Of a stretch of 64,000 nt of DNA, positions 1 to 11,300 are shown one piece after another. The stretch lies in assembly GCA_030268105.1 (NCBI GenBank), contig BSDZ01000020.1, positions 1,070,001-1,134,000 on the forward strand, written 5' to 3'. Origin of the DNA: Volvox africanus. Lineage: Eukaryota; Chlorophyta; Chlorophyceae; Chlamydomonadales; Volvocaceae. How positions within the stretch are numbered: position 1 is the first letter of the stretch; every line of letters begins with the position of its first letter. The translations under genes and the position numbers were made by a program. The notes under the pieces are model-generated. The model did not search any database and had not been told where the DNA came from. It worked only from the letters and a program-made list of their open reading frames with translations.

Positions 1-380
1 TTATATTATATCATATCATATCATATCATATCATATCATATTATATTATATCATATGTATTATATATCATATATATTAAATATCATATATATTATATTAT
101 ATTATGTTCCGTTATATTACGTTATACAAAATAGTATAGATAATGTAATATATAATACTTGAATTGCAGCATGTATGGACAAAGCGTAGTTTTCATGTAT
201 ATAGCCTTCCTGGTGGCTGGAGGCGAAGCAAAGTTGCCATTTTGGATGGAGATAGCTTTTGAGGAATGGCAAGTGAACGAATTAACCGGTGAACGAATAG
301 AACGCGTGACAAATTATAAGCTTCAAGATAGCTTTACAACGTTATCAAGCATCATCAAACATCGCTCGGTCGCATGGGCT

Positions 381-422
381 TCCGACTACAATATCATAAA
401 AAATTATGATATTGTAGTCGGA
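381..422. repeat. perfect hairpin, 19-bp stem, AAAA loop
   Basis: The arms 381-399 and 404-422 are exact reverse complements around a 4-nt A loop. It lies in the AT-rich intron at the left edge. No terminator or element context is visible. Confidence 0.85.
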
Positions 423-596
423 CTCAACATACATATGTATAAATATATAGATAACAAGGTATTTTTCGTACTGCTCAACGGGTTTCCAAATACTCATTTC
501 GTGTGTGATTTAATATGTCACAATAGATGATGATTGATGATGATAATGATGATGATGATATGTTTCTCGACCTCGTAAGTCCCCCGACGAGCCAGG

Positions 597-652
597 ACAT
601 CGGCTCGCTGAGATCGGCTCGCTGAGATCGGCTTGCTGAGATCGGCTCACTG
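597..652. repeat. minisatellite, about four 14-15 bp units
   Basis: Units of the type GGCTCGCTGAGATC are repeated about four times with single-base changes. Confidence 0.75.
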
Positions 653-716
653 ACATCATAACATATAATCTATAAGTAGATGCATGTGCGTCTACCTCTA
701 TCCCAATCCATCATAC

Positions 717-957
717 CTCCAGGGAGCCAATGACACGCGCGACTGGATCCAGCAGGATGCTCCGGCCCGGATCTAGCAGTACGGTCGGCATCGCGTAGCG
801 TGCGTCAAATCCAGCGGTGTCGCGATTAATTGTGGCCGACAAGAATGGAATCGAAAGTCGAATGGTGCGCTGGAAAAGTATAGTCCCGTTGGCAGGCGTA
901 ACAGGTGCTGTTTCGTTCAGCGTAGCATTGGGATGAAGGGCAAAGATCTCCTGCAGC
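717..957 (-). CDS. exon 44: last exon seen, beta-rich segment
   Basis: Acceptor CTTGCAG and donor GTATGA, 241 nt, phase 2 in and phase 0 out. It encodes [16 protein letters not shown], then [16 protein letters not shown] and [20 protein letters not shown], with two possible N-glycosylation sites. No stop; the gene continues beyond the window. Confidence 0.7.
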
Positions 958-2347
958 CTGCAAGTTTATGTAGTAGTTTCACATCAGCAGATATATAATA
1001 ATAATAATGTTATAGCTGGTGCTTAGCGAAATTTCCAATCTAATCTAATCTATAGCCCAATGGTGTGCATATCTATAAAACACGCGTCAGTCTAAGGAAG
1101 GTTGAACAACAACAACAGCAGCAATAATAGGATGTAATAAAAGAAGAAGTAATGATGATATGTTTTAATAAGTAAAATTTATTCCTTACACATTAGCAAA
1201 TCCTTGCAAGATAATAAAGCAAGCAAGCAAGCATTGATTCCGACCTACCCGCGAGAACTCTGGGGAATGATCCAGTCTAGCGTGAAGACCCCAGATGCAG
1301 TCGTGTTGCAGAAGAGCTCCTGAAAGCCCTCTGCTGCTATGCCATCAGATGTGGTAGTGCTGTCCGAGACAACGGTACTCCTCTGACGAGCGAGGATCCG
1401 CACAGGCAATCCCACTAAAGATGTCGAGTTGCTGGCGCCTACATACACCATTTTGAAGTCGTATGTGCAAGAAATGATAATGCCGCCGGATAAATAAAGC
1501 ATTCACTTAGATATTTTATCCTTGATAGACATCAACACATACAGCATCGATTAGCATTACTATTGTTATTGTTGTTTTCATGCATCCCGTGCGTGCGTAT
1601 CGTACCTGCACTGATTGCTTGCTCTGTCAACGCAATGAGGCCGACTAGGGTGACGCGGCTCCCCGGGGTCACCTGATTCCCTCCTTGGAGCTGGAGCGCT
1701 GATATCCCGTAAAGAGGAACCACGGACAAGTAAAAGTTATATACTGCCACACGCCCATCCATAGCTACAGCCGAAACGGTTAGGAGCAGAGGGGCCCCGC
1801 CGGTTATAAAGCCTGTCACGGAGGCCGCCGGCCAATTGATGGCACCTGAGGACTCGTTGATCCGGATTCCCGTTTGGCTGGTGGACAGCAGCCAGGTGAC
1901 GGGCAAGGCTACCGCTAAGCGGGCCTGTGCAGTCCATCGGGATCCCTCCACCAGAACCAGCTGACCGCCAGAGGGGGCGCCTCCTGCAGCATACATGCAT
2001 ATCCGCCATTATTACACGGGAATACCAAACACATACCACTAACGAAACGGAATCAAAAAGCCCAAAGCATGCTATCAATCGAGTCCCATGTCAGAGTGTA
2101 TATGATATTGCCTGGTGATTTGTTTGTACATGTCGGTGCGTGGGTCATCTGGTCAATATGGTAGCCTTTATATATATGCACACACGGACACACACATACA
2201 CACACATATAATGTGTGTGGGATAGGGGGGTATGTCACCCGTGGCCACTAACCTGGCAGTCCCTACCTTCCCCGGTATTTCGGGGCACCCTCATCCGGTC
2301 TCCCATGCCGACTTCTCCGAAATCAGTGCTCTTCCCAGGTTCAGCGG

Positions 2348-2379
<32 letters not shown>

Positions 2380-5300
2380 CGTATATCTGTGTAATAATAT
2401 AGATAGATAGATAGATAGATAGATGTAACCCTATATAAAACCCTATATATATAGTCACTTTTTCATTTTTGTTAATCGACATGCAACTGGAAAAGACGAT
2501 TTGCCAGTTGTTTTACCGATAGTAGTTTATAACGGCAAGAGCAAATACAAAGCTCCTAAAAATATATTTGAACATTTTGCCTATCCTGATATTGCAAGAA
2601 AAGCGATAACAGAAAATTATATTCTGATTGATTTGCAAGCAATGGACGATGAGACAATTGATTATGACAAGCATCTAAGGTTTTTACATATAGTCTGTTA
2701 ATAGTAATGCATAATAATGTATAGTATATATAATATAATAATGTATACTAATGTAATAAATTTTACTAATATACGTACCATCACAGTACTATATACGTAT
2801 ATAGTAGGTATATCATGAAGCATATCCATCAAAGAGATACGCTTGCTATGCTAAAAGAAGCTATGAGCCGTTGTTTTAAAGATATTATTATCGATAAGGA
2901 GCAGAATTATATTTTCACTAAATTGATTTTACACTATACCGATTCTAAAGTTCCGGAAGAAAAAAAGCAGCTACTGGAACAGCTAATTGTAGACAATTTA
3001 CCAAACGACGAGGCAAATAATATTATGAGAACCATTGCAGAATCATATATTGAAGAAGGCTTTAACAAGGGTATCTTACAAGGTATTGAGAAAGGTAAAT
3101 AGAATCGGAGGGTACTGAACGAAGGTATCCGAATAGAACCCCTCCAAGCCCACCAAATGAAGGTATGTTTGCAAAAGGTAATAACGCTGATGAAGAATCA
3201 CCTTTGTCAATATCAGAAAAAATGGTTATAAGAAAACAAATCGAGGATAATTGGACTCAGATTGCTGGAAATTTTGAAAATATAAAAGTAACATTAATTC
3301 TTGAGCTAGATATAAAAGGAGTTGTAACTAAAGCAAAAATAAAAATGTTGTTTGCCCATTAGGATCCGAGCAAATTTGCTCACTTGTAGCAGAAACTGCC
3401 GAAAGAGCAGCAAAGAAAGCCAGTCCGATTAAAAACTTAGACCCTACTCGCTATGACGTTTGGAAAAAAATTGACTTGGATTTTTATCCAAGTAATCTGT
3501 AAAAATCTTACACACTATTAGAAGATAAAATATGACGAAAAATGTTCACAAAATAAATTTCCTAGTCACTTTATATACCACGTTGACCACCCCGTATTGA
3601 TTTAAAATCATTATTTTCTCTTCTTTAGACATATTAAGCTCGTTATTTGCCAATAATTGTAATACCTGTAAATTTGGTTCTACTCTTCCCTTGACCATGG
3701 CTTCTTTTTTCATTACACTAATCCCTGTATTTTAATTAGTATACCTCTGTTTTATGAACTAAATTAGTTAGAGGACTTAAATTATAAGTTCTCTAACTAG
3801 TGGATTTATTTTAAGAAACCCTACTCATTACTTATTGCGTTAAAGATTTGCCGACTACCGCTGCAAAATGCTCGGGGTCGGCAAATAATTAACTTGCCTC
3901 GTCTATGCTGTATCCGGTAACGCCTCATACGTATCTACTTTAGGATATAAACGCTCAGTCCATATTTTTAAAAACGTACCGCTAGGCAAAATAAGAACAT
4001 TGATAAAATCCTTGCAGCTACGATATAAACTATTATTGTTAATTCTAATATTCGGGGTCGTAAGCGCAATTGACCCGCATTCTAGCACCTTATCGGGGTT
4101 AAGTATTAACGGCTCAAAATAAAAACATTTACCCTGTAGCTCCAAAAGTAATAAGTCGGTTATCTGATTATGGATTTGACTTTTAGTCTCTCCTACTTCT
4201 TGTTGAGAATGAGCAATACTCATAAACTGAAATTTAAACATAACCTAAAGTTGTCAAATCATGTACTACGGCTCAGTGAGGGGCCGGGCGCTTTGCTGAC
4301 TTTAACAGGTTATGAGCCCCTTGCGCGCGGCTGGCCGAATGGTCGCCGGTTCGATTCTCGTTGGCTGTTGACCAGGGCTGAGGGAACCGGTATATGGCAG
4401 CCGGTGGAATGTTCGTGAGGATTTTGTGAGTGTCGCTGACGGGGGAGTGTTGAGAATGAGCAACACTCATAAACGGAAGATTGTCAGATCAAGTAATACG
4501 GCCCAGTGAGGGGCCGGGCGCTTTGCTGACTTTAACACTTCTTCTATCTTGCGAGGATAATGTTTGAAGGACACATCATAATTATCGCATAACGTATCTA
4601 GTAGAAAATCTTGGTCATAAACTAAATCGCTAGCGTTTTTACAAAACGGCTCCAAGTTCATGGCAAAGTTTTTCAAACATTTTTCCATAATCAAGAACAA
4701 AAACCCTTCCACCAATACCAGGAGTAGATAACATTATTTTTTGCATTAATACCGATTTTCCACTTCCTGCAACATCGGCTATACAAGCATTGGGGTTGCC
4801 CAAATTAACGCTATTTGTTGCCAAATGGGGCGTAAAATCCCGCTTCAAATTGAGAAAAAAACTTCAAGTGACCTCTTCAACCGGTAAGTAATAAACCCGG
4901 AGCGTTTAAATCGCCTTTATATTCACCAATGATTGGCATTCATGCCTTGCTCTCACCGGAAATTGTTTGTTTGCCACGACCTATAATACTTAGTGCTACC
5001 CCGACACCCGTTATGTTATTTTTAAATAATCCTCTTTCTTCTTCAACCATACACATAGGCATCGCAGCTAGTACATGTGCCAAATGATTATATTTTGTCG
5101 GAATGAAATTTCAACCATTACCGCGCATCATCCCGGCGTATCTTTTGGAGGCTAGTTTGACCTTTTCTTATTTGCCCTTTAACATAACATTTGTATAAAG
5201 CAGCCTATATATGTATATATATAGGGTTTATAGCCTTATAGCCTATATATATATTTATAAGATTTGGGGTTTAGGATTTATATAAAGGGTTTATATATAA

Positions 5301-8300
5301 GATTTAGGTAACGATACAAGCTAAACACAGAACGTAAAAATAAACGAATACTAGACATGCTCCTTTACCTTGCGGCCTTTGTAGCCACATGGCTGGTCCG
5401 GGCCTTATAAGCCAACTACTTATTAACAACCCCAGCAATCCACGATCATTCAGCTTTATAATACCAAGCCAAGCTCAAGCCTTTTAGCAATCATCCGCAT
5501 TTTTCTGATGCCTTTTAAAAATTACCTCTGCTTACTACAACTAGTATATGTGGATACCATCGATAGGATGGCCTGGCAAGGACATCGTCTAGTTTGCTCT
5601 TGCCTACCTGATGGCACAAGGCGAGCATTTTCACCGGAAATCTCGCAAATGTGTTCATGGTTTTGAAATCATTCTTATGTTTGGTTACAAGCCATGCAAT
5701 GGATAATAGAAACGCTTCCCCAAGGCAACGTGCGCAGCACTTCTGGAACAAGCCCGCTTCTGATTCTGACTCTCTTTGCGATCAGAATACAAGATGTCAA
5801 AGTCAAAAGCTGAGGCCATTGCCTTCATTGGCAATACAATCTCACAGATTAGCATAGCCGCTGATTTTCAGAAGAACGCAATCCGAAAACTTAGTCCAGG
5901 TATTCCTAGACCGCCTGACACGGCATCAGGCTGCTACTATGATAGAAAATTAATTGCAGAAACGAGTGCAAAAGTGGGTATCTACATGCAAGAGCTCTGA
6001 TCATCAATCAAGAAGTGGGCAGGGCCAGGATGAGGAAGAGGATGGAGGTGATGCTGAGGCAGGTGGACATAGTAATACTAGTGGTGGTAGTGCATCTGCA
6101 GATGGTCAACGCAACTCTGGAGTTGTGTCCACTACCCCTGCTTTTCGTGGCACTGGTGTGCAGGGCTCTTTTGTGAGTGTTCTTTCATAATCCACCACGG
6201 CAAATCCACAACCACCAAACCTATTGGGGCCAGAAGAGCATATATAGCGGTAGCCCCATGGATACATAAATGTATGATTATAATCTTCCAAAATGTTCCC
6301 ACTAGATTGCCTAGCTAACTAGCTGGAACACCTTCATCAAGCAAGTAAGGAGAAGAGATAATCAACAACGTACCGGTGATGGTTTGGATTTGTAACACCG
6401 GCACTTCCGTGCCACAATCGCTACCAGTCCACCCAGAGTTGCAGGTACACACCCCAAGCTGACAGATTCCCTTGTCATTACAGTCGTTAGGACAGGGCCC
6501 ATAATACCTACGCACAAGGTGCGCATCCGAGGGTAACATCCGAAAGTTAATAAGTTTCCTCTTCGAATGATTCACGGCGCCCGAAACCCTATATGTGTGA
6601 TATACGTAAGAGAAATAGATGGATTACGTCTTTAGGTATGGGGCTTTTCCGAATACCTTACATATAAATATTGGCTCATTAGGTTTATATATAGAAACGG
6701 ATAAACACCATATGGTGATATGGGTATGGATGTGAATGTGGATGTCATTACGGATATGATATGTAAATGTAAACGTACATGTACATGTATAATTATAATT
6801 ATAATTATAATATAAATAATATAAATATAATAAATATAATATAAATAATATAATATGTATATGTATATGGATATGGATATGGATAAGAATATGTATATGG
6901 ATGCGGACAGAGCTGCCTCTTTATTCGTCTTACGTAATAGTATCAAGGTAAGTTACGGTCTCAGAAGCATTTCCATAGCCGAGACGAGCTGGTGTGCGTG
7001 TAACATTCAGCTTCAGAATGAAGGACGTGCTGGCGGGCACAGGTGCCTGACACAGAAGAGCTGAATTGGATGTCCGTACGGCCTGCATCATCATCCAATT
7101 TCGCAAAGTGTTGGCAAGGCTCCTGTTCACATGGCATCATCTTTTTGATGGATCAGTTGAAGCTAATCGGCAAAGTCACAATCATAAGGGTTATGCATGT
7201 TCAATTATCCTCTTCGTCCTCAGGTCGATATCCTTGGTACATGACGAAAAACCGATGACCGCTAACAGGATACAAAGAAAGTGATCGAAGCGATCGGAAA
7301 GTTAGTTTAAGATGTGCATTTGGGAACGAAAGAATTAATAAGGGACACTTATGTTCAGTGAATCCTCTTTACCGTAACATTACTGCGCTGCACAGATCCT
7401 GAAGATAAGCTGGTGAGGCCGAAGATGCAGGAAAAAATAATATCTCCACCACCCAGCGTCTGCGACGTCTCAAGGTCGAATCTCCCAATAATCGTGAGTG
7501 TCCCACCCGCGAGGGGTAGCAGGCTTGGGATGACCACAGATATTTCAAAGCGTGGCCCCGGCGGTGGCGGTGGTGCGGGTGGTGCCGGTGGCGAGGGTGG
7601 TGGCAATGGTGGGACTGGAGATGGTGGTTCTGCGCCATGCATCAAGCACGCCAGGCACAGCACATACGGCGGAATGATGGGTTGTCAATTTGAAATTTAA
7701 CTTCATACCTTATGTTAGTAATGTAACAGTATTTAAGTACCATATAAGTAATCCAGTACCGTACACACATTTCATAATACACAACCGGACACAACCGGTA
7801 AGGCACGACACTGTGTTCCGGGAAAATCAAGGATCGATCCGATCCTGTCTGAGAGCGGGATAGAAATCCTTCTACTGGTTGAGGGTGGATGGGCCCTTGA
7901 TGTTGATGGATAGTGACATGCGAGCCGGCAAGGAGTTGAGTTGAGGTCGTCGTTAATCCGGCAGATACCACTGGATGCTGGTGGTGGGTGTTGAACCCGG
8001 GAAAATCACTGATTTCGGAGACGTCAACATGGGTGAACGGATGAGGGTGCTCCGAAATACACAGGGGAAGGTAGGGACTGCCAGGTAGTGGCCACGTATT
8101 AAGCAAAGGCCCCTTATCCCACACACATACATCTCCTTTGATTGTATCTTACAGGTAAAAATGTCAGGTAAAACTGCTGACAGATAGTCAGTAATTATAT
8201 TGCTATAGAGTGCAGTCAATAGACATATATGGTCAAGGTGCATATCTGTATAAAGATAGATTTACATTATGAAATATATATATATTTAGGATGGAACCCA

Positions 8301-11300
8301 TCCCTTGTATTTGTAGAAAAAACATTATAGTTATCTCATTTATTTTAATACAATAAACTATCATGGTGGCGTCATGATTTCAACCTGGGCAGGGGATCCG
8401 AGGGTGACCCTATATACCCCTATAAATTAAGTACTTCTTTAGTAATAAATGATCCTACTTATAAATAAGTAAGCTTCAAAGTAAGCTTTAATTTCAAAGA
8501 TATCTACAGCGCTGGCTGAATGAGAGTGAACCAAAATTATATTCCCTGTATATCTTTATTGCGTCCCATTTCATTAATTACAGCCTGAATAAATTTTTAT
8601 TGTTAGACGTAATGACTTAGAAAAGCCAAACACGTATATTGTGCAGATTATATATTCCTTATCTAAAATTTGAAATACAAAATCAATTTTCGGCTTTTAG
8701 GGGGACAGGTTATTAATGTAGAGGGCCCCCCAACCTGGGGGTGAGGATTACGATGAGAACATATACATTGGCCATAACGTATAACCTTTCGCTCTTCGTC
8801 AGGGCGTTCTTCACATTAACGCCGCACAAGCAACGACGTAGGTATTTGTTATGTGAATACTATTTCGTTTGTACATACTTGGTTGTGGACTTGGAGGGCT
8901 TGGAGGTGGTGCTGGCGGCTGTGGTGGCGACGGAAGGGGTGGACTAGGGCTCGTTGGCGGGTATGGATTCGGAGGTGGACTTGGTGGGATCGGAGGAGGT
9001 GGGGACGGACTCGGGGGCGAGGGAGGAGGGGGCACGGGTGGCCTCGGACTGGGAGGTTTCGGTGGCTTCGGAGGAGGCCTTGGCGGTGGTGGAGGCGACT
9101 GCGTCCCTGCATCATGGCAAGTTGCGATATTGGATGATTGAAGGTAGGTGTGTGATTTGAAGTAGTGGGTCGGGATGTGTGGTTGGCGAGCGGCCGGTGA
9201 TAAGGGTTTCCCTATAAAGATAGAAATATAGAACGTACCTCCGACGACAAGTGAAATATAGAACGTACCTCCATATGCAAGCAGACAGCCTATCCATCTA
9301 GGAAGCTTTACCAGACCTCGTGGTTCTCAGACCGCTGTTGATTCATAACCATTATTTGAGCTGCTGCTTGCACGATATCGTGCCTACATACATCGTGGAG
9401 TATGTATAAATATGCCACACGCTTCCACGATACAAAGGTGCAGAAGCAACTTGTCAGCATCTCAAGAGGCCTTTGTGGCTCTCACCTGCTACATATTGCA
9501 CGCTTGTGTGCATACAAGCTGGTGCGATAATAAAAGTGCAAGATCGTCATAAATACTCACAGATATACAAACAAAAGCTTAACAAATAAGCGCCAAAAGT
9601 TTTGCAGAGAATTACAAACTTCATTTGGAACTTCAAACATATATATTTTACCATAAGATCTTATACTATACTAATTGAATATGTGTTACCCAATATGACC
9701 CGATGAAAACCGATATATAACCCAATATATATTGTACATTGATGCAGCACTTATTACTACTTACCATTATTGGATGGAGCCTTACAAGCAATGCCAATGT
9801 CTGACCCATGAACGTATGAATAGTCCACATTCGCGTCCAGACGCCCAAAGTCGTAATGACCAGCCGTTTCTGAGTACCCCACACAATCCCAGAGAGATTG
9901 TTCTGTTCCATTGCAAGACAGCTCGTAGTAGTGAACAGGATACAGGTAAAAGGGTTCCTGGTGGGATGATTACAAATGAGTTATGAACGGTCATAAACCT
10001 TGTTACATGCATAGGATTAGGTTAGCGTCCGAGTTGCGTCTCTGAGGTGCATGTCAGGTACCTACCTTGCTTCCAATAGATAGATAGATAGATAGATGGA
10101 TGGATGGATGGATGGATGGATGGATGGTGTAACAGAGACGACTGCTGATGACCAAGTTGAATCCAACTACGCAACACATATGCACCTTTATCGTTTCTTT
10201 ACAAGCACGGAATATCTTATCATTCGCGATGCTTGGGGACCGATTTCATCAAGCAAACATGACTTGGCTGGATAGGCAATCTAATCCTATCTCAGTCCAC
10301 ATACACGACCTTGCGCTCCTTATAATCCTTTTTCTTACTTTACATGTATAATTGACGAACATCATTTTATGAATTCAGTACATACCCCAAATGCATGGCC
10401 CGCAAGAACATCAGACGTGTTTCCGTACAAGGGATCGAATCCTGCATCAGGTTAAATTTGATGGCAGGGAACGATGTGCATGATGAACAATGTCGCCTTC
10501 TCCGCATTCTCTGGCGTTAGTAACAAAACGTTGCTTGCCATATAGAGGTTTTTATTATAAGACGGTGGTGATCATCTATACCTGTTAATAACTTAATGTT
10601 TCCCATTGAAGCGATAATTGTGTCATTCATTTCAAGAAGGCAAGCCGTCGTCAAATACGGTCGAACACACCGTCAAACCATAATATTTATCGCACTATCG
10701 GTGAAACACACACAAACATATAGCATAGAATCCTATATAAGCAATGATACGTGACGATAGGCTTACCAAGCATTCTGCAGGCTACTGCAGCATCGGCACC
10801 AGTGAAGCTCGCTCGCATATTCCAGTTGTAGTTGTTTGGTTGATTTGATATTGTTCCCCACCCACCCGACCAAAATACCTGTATGCATATAGGCATGTTC
10901 ACTATAATCCGTGTGCATCGTTAGCAGCGAAGACAGCTCAAGGATGAATGTATTCATGCAGGGAGATAATGCTACCCAGGTGTCATTATACATATGGTAC
11001 AAACTTAATCCAAATATAAAGGAAAAATAACAAACCATATGTAATTGTTTATTTGTTGAAAAAGTGAATGGATAAATTTGCGAAGGATCTTCATCAGGTG
11101 AACAAATCCTTGAACATTCTCTTCCGCCCCCCTTTCTGTTGATGATGAAAGCTGAAGATGATTTCAAAAATGTAATTATAATATACATTTAATCATATTA
11201 TTAAAACGATGTATCGTGGTGATCTAAGTACTCTATCCATACAACATTCAATGTGACCGCCTTGTTTTTTGATCGAGAAAGCAAGATAGATACAGCAAGT

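Larger units (their letters stand above)
1..716. other. intron 44 of the SRCR gene (left edge), AT-rich
   Basis: The last exon found ends at 717 with a GT donor, so this stretch is read as intron running off the window. It holds a pentanucleotide ATATC/ATATT tract (about 1-110), a perfect hairpin (381-422) and a minisatellite of 14-15 bp units (about 597-652). A plus-strand reading frame at 159-530 has no recognisable domain, begins at a non-ATG codon and spans the hairpin; I do not call it a gene. Confidence 0.5.

Noticed and set aside
159..530. 123-codon ORF on the plus strand
   Set aside because: Non-ATG start, contains the perfect hairpin, no domain, lies in the presumed last intron.
4877..5113. 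TGA read as tryptophan in a variant genetic code
   Set aside because: The fragment also has frameshifts and missing parts, one TGA fits an Arg position better, and exons and retroelement genes here use TGG for Trp, so decay is simpler.
2477..5163. Bacterial contamination or chimeric assembly as the source of the rickettsial genes
   Set aside because: An algal-type TRIM with target duplication lies inside, all genes are decayed, and the exons on both sides join in phase. Still worth confirming with long reads.
8853..9141. Glycine-rich and Arg/Trp-rich ORFs on the plus strand
   Set aside because: Shadows of the Pro-rich exon 38, which is in phase with both neighbours on the minus strand.
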